Source: JADMJV01 sp964649085
Lineage (GTDB): Bacteria > Vulcanimicrobiota > Xenobia > Xenobiales > JADMJV01
Length of the DNA: 64,000 bases
Reading direction: 5' to 3'
Assembly (NCBI GenBank): GCA_964649085.1
Contig: CAZYPN010000022.1
Coordinates: 36,129-100,128 of the forward strand
Shown here: positions 15,021-24,368 of the stretch, piece by piece
Numbering within the stretch: position 1 is the first letter of the stretch
Layout: every line of letters begins with the position of its first letter
Made by a program: the position numbers and the translations under genes
The notes under the pieces: model-generated
What the model was told of the DNA's origin: nothing
Databases searched by the model: none
The model's input: only the letters and a program-made list of their open reading frames with translations

Positions 15021-15691
15021 TCGTCGCCGAGTACGGCCCTGAGACCTGGCACATCGAGGGTTAAACTGCGACCCGCCGCGATGACCAGCCCTTCCTCCTT
15101 CAGCCCTTTGAGCGTTCTGGACAGGGTTTCCTGAGTCAGCCCGAGCAATCGGGCCAGCACGGTTTGTTGGGTGGGTAACTTAATTTGCGGCTGCAGTTCG
15201 TTGGCCGGTGCCAATCCCAACAAATAACGGGCCAGGCGCCCGCGTGCGTCGCGCAGGGTAAGGTCTTCGACCATGGCTACCAGGCTGCGAAGTTTGAGGG
15301 CCATGCCGGCCATCATCCGTAAGGCCATGTCGGGGTCTTTAACGAGCAGTTGGCGCACTGGCTCGCGCTCGACAAAGACCAGTTCCGAGTCTTCCAGGCA
15401 CTCCGTAGAGGCGGGATAGCCGCGGCCCAGGAAAGCAGCGGCTTCGGCGAAGGTGCCCCCGGGGCCGATGACGGCCAGGATTTGCTCCTGTCCGCGCGGC
15501 GATAGTTTGAAGATTTTCACCTGGCCGCTGAGCACCAGGTAAAAGCCCCTGGCCGGCTCACCCTCGTCGAAAATGCGCACGCCGGCGCGGTAGCTCACGG
15601 GCACGCATTGGCGCTGAAAAGCCTCGGCATCCTCGGGGGAAAGTCCCGAGAATAGAGGAAATTTTCGCAAACTGAAGGTGGCCTGACCCAT
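15017..15691 (-). CDS. Crp/Fnr-family regulator, last gene of the molybdoenzyme operon
   Basis: A 224-residue regulator with a cNMP-binding-type beta roll (about 10-120), long dimerisation helix and winged helix. The recognition helix LTQETLSRTLKGL has E188, S191 and R192, the FNR-type set for TTGAT half-sites. It lacks the N-terminal Cys cluster of the paralog at 6659, resembling DNR/Dnr-like members that sense NO through heme, though no heme ligand can be assigned. It lies 30 bases downstream of the carboxymuconolactone-decarboxylase-like gene and is likely cotranscribed with the type II molybdoenzyme genes, giving a feedback loop with the FNR-like boxes. Confidence 0.87.
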   Translation of the reverse strand: MGQATFSLRKFPLFSGLSPEDAEAFQRQCVPVSYRAGVRIFDEGEPARGFYLVLSGQVKIFKLSPRGQEQILAVIGPGGTFAEAAAFLGRGYPASTECLEDSELVFVEREPVRQLLVKDPDMALRMMAGMALKLRSLVAMVEDLTLRDARGRLARYLLGLAPANELQPQIKLPTQQTVLARLLGLTQETLSRTLKGLKEEGLVIAAGRSLTLDVPGLRAVLGDD

Positions 15692-15721
15692 GCTGGGCAG
15701 GCCGTTCGGCCTCTGGCCCTT

Positions 15722-16060
15722 TCAGGCCTCCTGAGCGGCGCTTTGCAAGACCTGGTCGACCCAGGACAGGGCGGCCATCATGTGAGGCAGCCCCAGGGTC
15801 GTCAGGGCCAGCACTGCGGTGTGACGCACTTCCTCAGGGCTGCAGCCCTCCTGGAGGGCCAGGCGCGCGTGGGCAAAAACGGCCCCTTTCAGGCGTGCCC
15901 CGATAGCCATGCTGAGTTTCAGCAGGCGGATGGTTTTGAGTTCCAGGGGACCCGCTTCTCGAAGTTTGGCTCCCAGAGCTTCGTAGCTCTCGAGCAGCTC
16001 TGGAAAATGTTCCCCGAAGCGCCGATAGCGCTCTGGAGGCTGGGCGGCATCATACGACAT
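15722..16060 (-). CDS. Carboxymuconolactone decarboxylase/AhpD-like protein without CxxC
   Basis: A 112-residue all-helical protein with the CMD-family pattern: helix LKLSMAIGARLKGAVFAHARLALQEGCSPEEVRHTAVLAL, of which the part from GCSPEEVRH onward is most typical. The AhpD catalytic CxxC is absent; the corresponding stretch reads AIGARLKGAVFAH, so a disulfide-based peroxidase activity is unlikely. It overlaps the chaperone gene by 11 bases and precedes the Crp/Fnr gene. A role in the molybdoenzyme system is suggested only by position. Confidence 0.75.
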   Translation of the reverse strand: MSYDAAQPPERYRRFGEHFPELLESYEALGAKLREAGPLELKTIRLLKLSMAIGARLKGAVFAHARLALQEGCSPEEVRHTAVLALTTLGLPHMMAALSWVDQVLQSAAQEA

Positions 16061-16715
16061 GGACTTCCTCTCCTTGTGGGGGGTCGGCGCAGCCCAGGCA
16101 TTCGTAGGCGGGAATCTCGCTACGATCGGGCTGAAGGTAGCCCGGGGTAAGGCCCAGGCGGGTCATTTCTTCCAGCACAAATGCCCGGGCAAATTGGGCC
16201 AGGGCGTGATAGAAGCTGCCTTCCGGGGCCAGCTGCTGAAGTTGTTCCAGAAATCCCGGTGACCAGCGGCCCAGGTGGTCTTCCCAGAAGTCGCGATAGG
16301 CTTTTTGACAGATTTCGGCCTGCTCGACCCAGCCCTGAAGGGAAGCATAGCGTTGCTTGAAGCCCACCTCGGCCAGGAAATCGAATTCCAGGGAGATGTG
16401 GTCGACCAGTTCGGGGTCGGTCGCGTCAATCCCCAGGTTGAAGGCTCGATAGAAGGCGGCGATGTCGGCCAGTTCCACTGCTTTTCGTACCGACCGGCCA
16501 GGCCCATATTCGGTCTCGTGGGGAGAACACCGATGTTGACCCGAGAAAAGTCGGTGGTAGGCGGCTTCCAGTTGTTCCTGGTTGGGCTGGCACAGCACTG
16601 ACTCGAGCTGCAGACTGCGCGCCAGTTCGGCCACTACCGGCATGCGCTGCTGATTGGGAAAGGCCGTGGCTACGGCTAGAAAACGGAGTGTATCGATGCT
16701 GCGTGCCTCGATCAT
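16050..16715 (-). CDS. TorD/DmsD/NarJ-family molybdoenzyme chaperone
   Basis: A 221-residue protein, mostly helical, with the TorD-type pattern: LEAAYHRLFSGQHRCSPHETEYG, of which SPHETEYG is diagnostic, and later ELADIAAFYRAFN and DHISLEFDFL. These chaperones bind the Tat signal of the catalytic subunit and hold it for Mo cofactor insertion. The ATG at 16715 is chosen because it overlaps the gamma-subunit stop (ATGA) with GGAGGGG upstream; the frame is open further but inside the gamma gene. The C-terminus has CLGCADP, possibly redox or metal-related. It is the dedicated chaperone for the Tat-exported alpha subunit encoded upstream. Confidence 0.88.
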   Translation of the reverse strand: MIEARSIDTLRFLAVATAFPNQQRMPVVAELARSLQLESVLCQPNQEQLEAAYHRLFSGQHRCSPHETEYGPGRSVRKAVELADIAAFYRAFNLGIDATDPELVDHISLEFDFLAEVGFKQRYASLQGWVEQAEICQKAYRDFWEDHLGRWSPGFLEQLQQLAPEGSFYHALAQFARAFVLEEMTRLGLTPGYLQPDRSEIPAYECLGCADPPQGEEVHVV

Positions 16716-17578
16716 TTGCCCCCTCCTAGCTTGAGGTCGACCCACATCGCATAGTGCTTGCGGGCCCCGCGATTGCCGGTTGTCCCGTCCCAAAGTGCAA
16801 AGGCAATAGGAACGGTAGTTCCTTTCTTCAGTGGGGCGTCCGAACCGTCATTGGTCGTCAGAGGGCGAGCGATCACCACCGACCAACGCCCCTCTTTGTG
16901 CACGCCCCTGGCCTTTGAGTCGTTTTGCTTCTGGGTGGTCGAGCTGCCAAAGCCCTCGGCGATCAGTTCCTCGACCGGCTGACTGCGCCTTGTTTCGGAA
17001 ACCGGGTTCTTCAGGCGTCGAGCCGGGTTCCACAGGAGGGCCGCCCCGGAGATGTCCTCGGCCTTCTTGCCCCTGGCCAGCGGATAATAGTCGTAATAAT
17101 GGTTGGGATAGGCGTGCTCGACATCGCGGTAGCCTTTCTCGATATCGTCCTGCCAGATGGCTTTCCAGTGGATCAGTTGCACGGGTTTGCCCGGGTTGCC
17201 CATGAAAGGGCTGGTGTCCTGGGCATTGCCCTTGATGGGCAGTTCTACCGCACAGGCGTCCGTGAATTCACCCCGGGTTACCTCGGCATCGCGGGTGTTG
17301 TCCTGCCACTCCAGCCGCAGCAAGAGCCATCCTTCGGAGAGCGCCCCGCGCACCTTTAGCTCTTGAAAGATGGGTTTCTTGAGATTGGGGATGGCGATGT
17401 TTTGGGGCAACATTTGGACGCTGCACTCGGGTTGTTTTTGCCAGCTGGCGTGGTGCGGGTCCAGCAGGTTCTTGGATTTCTCCGAACTGGTTGAAGCCTC
17501 GATGGCCGGGGCTGCCCAGCCGGGCAGGCAGAGCATCAGCACCAGGCCAGCCAGGGTTGCAGTGGTGGGGAACTTCAC
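16712..17578 (-). CDS. Heme b gamma subunit of a type II DMSO-reductase-family enzyme
   Basis: A 288-residue protein with a signal peptide (MKFPTTATLAGLVLMLCLPGWA). The mature part matches the ethylbenzene-dehydrogenase gamma/DMSO type II heme b subunit fold: an early LLLRLEWQDNTRD strand, the central FTDACAVELPIKG with a later PFMGNPGKP, and a C-terminal WSVVIARPL ... IAFALWDG ... KHYAMWVDLKL. Relatives bind one b heme with Met and Lys; M in SPFMGNPG and a Lys later are candidates. It would relay electrons between the beta Fe-S subunit and a periplasmic carrier. The GTG start at 17578 has GGAGG upstream. The alpha and beta genes lie directly upstream. Confidence 0.87.
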   Translation of the reverse strand: MKFPTTATLAGLVLMLCLPGWAAPAIEASTSSEKSKNLLDPHHASWQKQPECSVQMLPQNIAIPNLKKPIFQELKVRGALSEGWLLLRLEWQDNTRDAEVTRGEFTDACAVELPIKGNAQDTSPFMGNPGKPVQLIHWKAIWQDDIEKGYRDVEHAYPNHYYDYYPLARGKKAEDISGAALLWNPARRLKNPVSETRRSQPVEELIAEGFGSSTTQKQNDSKARGVHKEGRWSVVIARPLTTNDGSDAPLKKGTTVPIAFALWDGTTGNRGARKHYAMWVDLKLGGGK

Positions 17579-17587
17579 AAGGGCCTC

Positions 17588-18751
<1,164 letters not shown>

Positions 18752-18753
18752 GA

Positions 18754-21700
18754 CTAAGCCTCCTCGATGTAGTCACCCTGGAGAAACTTCTTCAGAGCGG
18801 GATTTTCGTAAGTCGGTCTCAGGCCCAGTTCGGCCGGACGCCACAGGCCTTTGCCCTCCATGCCCCCGGGCTCGGCCCGGGTGATTTTCACAAACGACTC
18901 GCGCGGGGCGCCTGTGGGGCAGTGAATGTCGGCGTGGAAACCCTTGCCTATCTCCTGGCTAAAGGCACCTTTGCGCACCAGGCTGTCGGTCATGTGGGTC
19001 GGTTTGATGTAGCCACGGGTGCAGCTCTGGTGGCTGCCCTGACGGAACAGCGACTGATAGCCGGTCGACTCCGACTTGGCCAGCTTGTCCGGCCGATTGC
19101 GAGCGGCCTCCACCGTACCTTTACAGGCGCCATACATGTTGTGCCACATACGGGTCACGCCGCGGGGGGTGCCGGGATAGTAGCGGGCCCGACACAGCAG
19201 GCGAGCGATGTCGGCCAGTTCGGGGCGGTCTTTCCAGCCGTGGAAGGGCCGGTCGTGGGGGTCGGCATCGATGTACACGTAGTCGCCATCCTCGATGCCC
19301 AGCTCGCGCGCGTCCTGAGGGTTGATGTCGACATAGGCTTCGCCCACATAGGGCTGGCGAGGGTCGCGCCGATACATGTCGGTGAAGGGGCCGAACAGAA
19401 CGTCGATGATGTCGATGTCCACGGGGGTAGTGTGGGCGCCGTGGCGATACTTGGGGGTGTGGAAGATGTAGCGGTGCCCCTCGGCCACCAGGGGATGGCG
19501 GGTCTTGCTCAACTCTTTCCAGCTCTTCACAACGTGGCGCGCCTGTCGGGTGTCGCCGTCGAGCTGGTTCTCGCTGACGCCGTAATCGCCGGGCTTCTTG
19601 GGGCGAATCAGGGGGTGGGGGTCGGCCAGAATGACATTGGGTTCGTAGAACGTCGAATCGATAGGCTCGCGATGCACGGGCAGGTTTTCGCCCGAGTGCA
19701 GAAACTCGTCTTCGTCGCGATAGAACTCCAGCCGGCCGGTCTTGGTGTACCAGGGCTTGCCCTCGTTGGCCTGCTCCCAGCCGATGACCTTGGGGTAGGT
19801 GCGAGAGAGCACCAGGGCCGGAATTCCCTGTTTGGCTTTCTCGTGCAGGTCGTCCAGTTGGTAGCCGCGGGTCTGGTTGCTGCGGTCGATGATGCGCTGC
19901 AGATAGACCTGGGGCCGTTTCTCCAGGGCAAACTTCCAGTAGTCCTTAAAGCGCGGTTCGTTGATCAGTTCGCCCATTTTGACGGCAATGCCAGCCGCCA
20001 CTTCCAGGTCGCCTCGGGTGTCGAAGAGCCGGGGAAGCGGTGATTCGGGGAAGATGTAGAGGAACGGATTGGTGCAAGAAGCCGTCATGTCGGGGGCCTT
20101 GAACTCGGCCCACGAGTCGACCGGAAAGACCACGTCGACGTATTCACAACTGAGCGTCCACCACCACTCGTTACAGGCCGCAAATTCTACCTTGGGCAAG
20201 GTGTTGTAGACCACTTCATAGTGGCCCTTGATGTTTCCCAGCAGTGAGTTGGAGTTGGAGACGAGCACGGCCTTGGTGGGCGTGTTGATATGAGTTTTGC
20301 CCGTGATCATGGTTTTGCCCATGCGCAAGGGCTTGTCGCCGTGATTGAAGTAGTGGGCCGACTCGGCCTTCCAATAGGGACGAACTTTGACATCTCCCTC
20401 GGGGTCGAGCTGGCAGTTGAAGGGGTCCTCGTTGATGTAGCTCGGCAATCCATTGATTTGAGCGATGCGGAAGTTGCCCGCGTAGGAGCCCACATTGCCC
20501 GAAATCTTGCCGATGTTTTCGGTGAGCGCCGCCAGTAAGAAGATGGCCCGGTCTTTCAAATCGTTGTTGAAAAATTGGTTGGGCCCCATGCCCGTAGCAA
20601 AGAGCACCTGACCCTTGTTTTTCGAGAAAAGCCTGGCCAGCTTTTTGATGGCCTTCTCGGGGGCCCAGGTGATCTGCGAGGTGGTTTTCAGGTCGTAGGT
20701 TCGGGCCACCGCCTTGACCTGAACAAAGACCGGCGTGACTTCTATGCTCTGGCCATCGGCCAGCTTGACCTTGTAGCTGCCTTCCAGAGCCGGGTCCAGC
20801 CCGCAGTCTTTGAAGCGTGCTCCGCAGTAGTCGCGCGGTAAGGGAGTGGCCCGGGCCTTCTTCAAATCCCATACCACGCAGTCGCCCCATTCTTCGCGCA
20901 GTTCTTTCTTGACCACCGGTCGGTCCTGAAGGATGGTCGGGGGGGCTTTTTCGTCGGGCCCCATCACCTTCAGGTAGTGGCTCAGTTCTGCGTTTTTGTA
21001 GCTGGAGTCGAGATCGCTGCCTTTCAGCAACTTGCCATTGTCGAGGCGCACCAGCAACGGCAGGTCGGTATTGGCCTTGAGATAGGCTTCATTGTAGCTC
21101 TTGTCCTCCAGGATTTGATGCACCATTCCCAGCGCCAGCGCGGGAGTTGTGCCGGGTCGCACCACCAGCACATCGTCGCCTTTGTTGGCGGTAGCGCTGT
21201 ATTCGCAGGCGATGACCACCACCCGGGTGCCCTTCATGCGGGCCTCGGTAAGCCAGTGGGCGTCGGGCATTTTGGTGGTAATCCAGTTCATTCCCCAGAT
21301 CACGGCAACCTTGGAGTGTTCTACCGCGCACAGGTCCCACTCGCTGGTTTGCTGACCGGTGACCATCGGGTGTCCGGGCGGCAGGTCGGTGTGCCAGGTG
21401 TAGTTGTCGAAGCCACGAGCACCCATGGCCTCGTCTGGGCTCACCTTGCGCACGTGGGCATCCAGCAGCGCCATGGAGTTGGCCAGTCGATATTGAGCCG
21501 TGATGCGGGTGGCGCCCAACAACCACATGCCGCCTCGAAACTTCATGGTTTGCACACCGGCCCCCCCGGTGGCCTCGACACATTCGGGCTCGTAGCCCTG
21601 GGCCAGCAAAAAGCTCTTACCCTGGTCGCCACTGTAGGTCTCAGCGATGTTTTTAAGGGCTTTTGCCGAGTATTCCAGGGCCTCGTCCCAGCTGACGCGA

Positions 21701-22212
21701 ACCCACGAGTCGGAGCCCCTTTGGAACAGTTCCTCGGGAGCTCGTCCAGTATTGGGATCTCGGGGGAAATTTTGTTCGACCCAGGTTTTGAAGCCCTTAC
21801 GCAGCATGGGATACTTGACCCTGCGGTCGCCGTAGAACTTGCGGGGCAGGGCCAGTCCCTTCTGGCAGCAGCGCGGGTCCCAGCGAGGCGACGCCTTCAC
21901 CCCATACAGATCGGTGGCCTTGCCAAATCCGTAGCTGGGACGGATGCGCACCACCTGACCGTTCTTGACCTCAGCCTTCAGCAGGCAGTTGTGAGTGTCA
22001 TTAGGAGCACACAGGAAAACGTAGCTGGAGTCGACCTTGGCAATATCACGGTAGACCCGCTCCCAGTCGCGATTGGGATAGTCTTTGAGGGGATTGTCGA
22101 CGGCGGTGGGCTGGAGTATTTGCACCACGCCGGGCTTACCGCATCCCTCGGCCAGGACGGTGAGGCCTGTGAGGCCCATGGCTTTCAGAAACTTTCGTCT
22201 CGAGGTCGACAA
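18754..22212 (-). CDS. Molybdopterin catalytic alpha subunit, type II DMSO reductase family (Tat-exported)
   Basis: A 1152-residue catalytic subunit. The start is set at TTG 22212, which has GGAGGG six bases upstream and begins directly before the Tat motif TSRRKFLKAMGL; an ATG at 22272 would add 20 residues without a signal and abut the FNR box. C68, H74 and C76 (CAPNDTHNC) and the C115/C116 pair (DPRCCQKG) are candidate ligands of the FS0 cluster. GFDNYTWHTDLPPGHP is the region expected to hold the Mo-ligating Asp. Relatives reduce or oxidise nitrate/nitrite, chlorate, perchlorate, selenate, dimethyl sulfide or ethylbenzene. The CAPNDTH segment reminds me most of nitrate reductase/nitrite oxidoreductase relatives, but the substrate cannot be assigned. 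Confidence 0.9.
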   Translation of the reverse strand: MSTSRRKFLKAMGLTGLTVLAEGCGKPGVVQILQPTAVDNPLKDYPNRDWERVYRDIAKVDSSYVFLCAPNDTHNCLLKAEVKNGQVVRIRPSYGFGKATDLYGVKASPRWDPRCCQKGLALPRKFYGDRRVKYPMLRKGFKTWVEQNFPRDPNTGRAPEELFQRGSDSWVRVSWDEALEYSAKALKNIAETYSGDQGKSFLLAQGYEPECVEATGGAGVQTMKFRGGMWLLGATRITAQYRLANSMALLDAHVRKVSPDEAMGARGFDNYTWHTDLPPGHPMVTGQQTSEWDLCAVEHSKVAVIWGMNWITTKMPDAHWLTEARMKGTRVVVIACEYSATANKGDDVLVVRPGTTPALALGMVHQILEDKSYNEAYLKANTDLPLLVRLDNGKLLKGSDLDSSYKNAELSHYLKVMGPDEKAPPTILQDRPVVKKELREEWGDCVVWDLKKARATPLPRDYCGARFKDCGLDPALEGSYKVKLADGQSIEVTPVFVQVKAVARTYDLKTTSQITWAPEKAIKKLARLFSKNKGQVLFATGMGPNQFFNNDLKDRAIFLLAALTENIGKISGNVGSYAGNFRIAQINGLPSYINEDPFNCQLDPEGDVKVRPYWKAESAHYFNHGDKPLRMGKTMITGKTHINTPTKAVLVSNSNSLLGNIKGHYEVVYNTLPKVEFAACNEWWWTLSCEYVDVVFPVDSWAEFKAPDMTASCTNPFLYIFPESPLPRLFDTRGDLEVAAGIAVKMGELINEPRFKDYWKFALEKRPQVYLQRIIDRSNQTRGYQLDDLHEKAKQGIPALVLSRTYPKVIGWEQANEGKPWYTKTGRLEFYRDEDEFLHSGENLPVHREPIDSTFYEPNVILADPHPLIRPKKPGDYGVSENQLDGDTRQARHVVKSWKELSKTRHPLVAEGHRYIFHTPKYRHGAHTTPVDIDIIDVLFGPFTDMYRRDPRQPYVGEAYVDINPQDARELGIEDGDYVYIDADPHDRPFHGWKDRPELADIARLLCRARYYPGTPRGVTRMWHNMYGACKGTVEAARNRPDKLAKSESTGYQSLFRQGSHQSCTRGYIKPTHMTDSLVRKGAFSQEIGKGFHADIHCPTGAPRESFVKITRAEPGGMEGKGLWRPAELGLRPTYENPALKKFLQGDYIEEA

Positions 22213-22277
22213 GGTCAACCCTCCTTCGTTCTCAGCATTGGTCCTACCGAGAAAACCCCATTTCAGCTGCATGTGCG

Positions 22278-22291
22278 TTGATCCAGATCAA
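22278..22291. promoter_or_regulatory. FNR box (perfect consensus) between the molybdoenzyme operon and the porin
   Basis: TTGAT-CCAG-ATCAA is a perfect FNR consensus site. Its centre is about 72 bases upstream of the revised TTG start of the alpha subunit, leaving room for a class II promoter and short leader, and 51 bases upstream of the divergent porin ATG. Confidence 0.8.
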
Positions 22292-22335
22292 GGCTTCGGC
22301 CCTTCCAGAGTTAGAGAGTAGGGCTGGAGGCAATC

Positions 22336-23811
22336 ATGACTACGCGAACGTTTTTGGTGGCGCTGCTCTGCGGTTCATCTGGGCCAGGTTGGGCCCAGCC
22401 GGTGCCATCTGTCCCCGAGGCCCCTCCGCCCTCAGCCGAAGAGCAGTGGATCACCGAGATGGATCTGCGCATTCGCGGCGAGAGCTGGGACTGGTTCGAG
22501 CCCCCCCAGGGTGGCAATGCGTATGGCTATGCTCACGCCCGCTGGAGGGCCCGGCTGGGCTATCGGCTGCCCAAGGAGTGGGAGGCCCTCATCGAGGTGC
22601 AGGACGTGCAGCAGATCGGCCTGCCAACCAACGCCATCGGCCCTGGTGGCATTGGCCAGATGGGCCTGGGGGGCACGGTCTTTGCCCACACCCAGCGGGC
22701 GTCGATCAACACCGCCGGACTGCGCCAGGCCTACTTCAAAGTGGGTGATCCTGACGAATTTCAGGTCCAGGTTGGCCGCATGGACTATGCCAGCGGCATG
22801 CAGGTGGTGCCGCCCGATCCTAACCTGGCCCAGGTGAAGCGCACGCGCATCAAGGACCGCTGGCTGGGAACCTTCGACTTTTCGCCTTATGGACGAACCT
22901 TCGACGGCATACGTCTCGACGGTGACACGGGAGAGATCCACGTCAGTGCTTTCGCGGCCAGGCCCACCCAGGGCGGCTTCGAGCCCCACTTTGGGGTGAC
23001 GATGTCGGACGTCTTCGTCAGCGAGTTTTCGCTGACGGCCAAACAGGGCAGCCTGATTCCCGACGGGGAAGTGCAACTGTTCTGGGACTACTATGACGAC
23101 CACCGCCGGGTGCCCCAGGTGGACAACCGACCGCTGGCCTCGCGAGGCCTGGTGGGACCAGGGGGCGGCAATCAGATCCACACGGTGGGAATGCATCTGC
23201 TGCACAAGCTCGGTGAAAACGGCGACTTCCTGGCCTGGTATGCCCATCAGACCGGCCAGTGGGGGCCGTTGTCTCATCGCGCCGACGCCTATAGCCTGGA
23301 GTTGGGTTATCAGTGGAAAGAGGTCGATTGGCAGCCCTGGCTGAGGGCCGGCCACTCCTTCTTCTCTGGCGACAGCAACCCCAATGACGGGGTGCACACC
23401 AGCTTTTATCCCGGCCTACCCACCATTCGCCCCTATGCGATGATTCCGTTTTACACCGAGTCCAACCTCAAGGACACCTTCGTCCAGTTGATGTTGAAGC
23501 CAGGCCCTCAGACCAGCGCCCGTATCGACCTGCACTTCCTCAACCTGGCCACGCCCCGCGACCTCTGGTATGCAGGCTCTGGGGCCACTCAGAACCGGGG
23601 AGCCATTCAGGGCTTTGCGGGTCGACCCTCAGGCGGCTCGAGTTCGCTGGGAACGCTACTCGACTTCAGCATTGATCATCAGATCGACGCCCAACAGAAG
23701 CTGAGTTTCTATGCCGGGCACGTCTTCGGAGGAGGAGTTCCCGCGGCCAGCTACCTAAGCAGCCCCAACGCGAACTTCTTCTTTCTGGAGTATCAACTCA
23801 AAGTTCCCTGA
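22336..23811 (+). CDS. Outer-membrane beta-barrel porin, alginate-export (AlgE-like) family
   Basis: A 491-residue protein with a signal peptide (about 1-22, ending GPGWAQP), then a Pro-rich linker and a barrel of alternating hydrophobic/aromatic strands ending in the aromatic-rich NANFFFLEYQLKVP. RIRGESWDWFEPP and LGYRLPKEWEALIEVQDVQ match the opening strands of the alginate-export porin family I know from other anaerobic respirers. It is an outer-membrane channel for anions or polysaccharides. It is transcribed divergently from the Mo enzyme across one perfect FNR box, suggesting coordinated supply of an anionic substrate. GGAGG is six bases before the ATG. Confidence 0.8.
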   Translation: MTTRTFLVALLCGSSGPGWAQPVPSVPEAPPPSAEEQWITEMDLRIRGESWDWFEPPQGGNAYGYAHARWRARLGYRLPKEWEALIEVQDVQQIGLPTNAIGPGGIGQMGLGGTVFAHTQRASINTAGLRQAYFKVGDPDEFQVQVGRMDYASGMQVVPPDPNLAQVKRTRIKDRWLGTFDFSPYGRTFDGIRLDGDTGEIHVSAFAARPTQGGFEPHFGVTMSDVFVSEFSLTAKQGSLIPDGEVQLFWDYYDDHRRVPQVDNRPLASRGLVGPGGGNQIHTVGMHLLHKLGENGDFLAWYAHQTGQWGPLSHRADAYSLELGYQWKEVDWQPWLRAGHSFFSGDSNPNDGVHTSFYPGLPTIRPYAMIPFYTESNLKDTFVQLMLKPGPQTSARIDLHFLNLATPRDLWYAGSGATQNRGAIQGFAGRPSGGSSSLGTLLDFSIDHQIDAQQKLSFYAGHVFGGGVPAASYLSSPNANFFFLEYQLKVP

Positions 23812-23823
23812 GAGGCTCATTCC

Positions 23824-24318
23824 ATGCATACGATCTACTTGCTCAGCGTCTGGCTTCATCTGATCGCCGTCATCTTCTGGCTGGGCGGCATGCTCTTTCT
23901 GGTGGCCGTGGCCCTTCCGGTTTTGCGCAAGGGCGATCCACGGGCGGCGGGCGAGTTTCTCTCTCAGGCGGCCGTGCGACTTCGAGGCCTGGGCTGGATC
24001 TCGCTGGCCATTCTGGGCATCACCGGTTTGTTTCAGTTGAGTTGGCGCGGCTGGTTGGCACCGGCTCTGTGGACCGGCGGTCACTCATTTTCCTGGCTGC
24101 TCTGGGGTAAGGTGTCCATTTTTCTCGTGCTGGTAGCCATGAGCGCCTTTCACGACTTTTCCTTTGGGCCCCGAGCGGCTCAGGCCATGGCCGCCAACCC
24201 TACCGCTCCCGAGACGGTGCGGATGCGCAAATGGGCCTCTCGGTTGGGGCGGCTTACAGCCCTTCTGGCCCTGGTAATGGTGGCTCTGGGCGTGATGTTG
24301 GTGAGGGGAACGCCCTAG
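23824..24318 (+). CDS. CopD-like four-helix membrane protein
   Basis: A 164-residue integral membrane protein with four predicted helices (about 5-30, 50-72, 88-110, 138-160). The opening LHLIAVIFWLGGMLFLVAVALP, of which HLIAVIFWLGGM is most typical, and the WGKVSIFLVLV helix resemble the CopD/YozB group, which has membrane His residues that may bind copper or heme. It follows the porin by 12 bases and probably shares its transcript. A hairpin terminator lies just after it. The function is not certain; copper handling for the heme-copper enzyme nearby is a guess from context. Confidence 0.7.
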   Translation: MHTIYLLSVWLHLIAVIFWLGGMLFLVAVALPVLRKGDPRAAGEFLSQAAVRLRGLGWISLAILGITGLFQLSWRGWLAPALWTGGHSFSWLLWGKVSIFLVLVAMSAFHDFSFGPRAAQAMAANPTAPETVRMRKWASRLGRLTALLALVMVALGVMLVRGTP

Positions 24319-24329
24319 AGCGTCGCTGC

Positions 24330-24361
24330 CTGAAAAATGTCGACTTTGCCGACTTTTTCAG
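24330..24361. terminator. Hairpin between convergent genes, probable bidirectional terminator
   Basis: CTGAAAAA-T-GTCG ... CGAC-TTTTTCAG forms an 8+4 bp stem with one bulged base and a 7-base loop. The A/T tracts at the base of the stem suit termination in both directions between the CopD-like gene and the FAD oxidoreductase. Confidence 0.6.
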
Positions 24362-24368
24362 CCGCTTC

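Noticed and set aside
20977..22281. A 434-codon open frame opposite the Mo alpha subunit, and similar long frames at 18922-20043 and 26037-27371 on the plus strand
   Set aside because: They are mirror images of well-supported coding frames in a high-GC genome. They show no recognisable motif, have no Shine-Dalgarno that I could see, and coincide with genes that have strong family signatures.
24330..24361. Hairpin as an attC-like or mobile recombination site
   Set aside because: No integron integrase or cassette boundary is nearby; the A/T flanks and convergent position fit a terminator.
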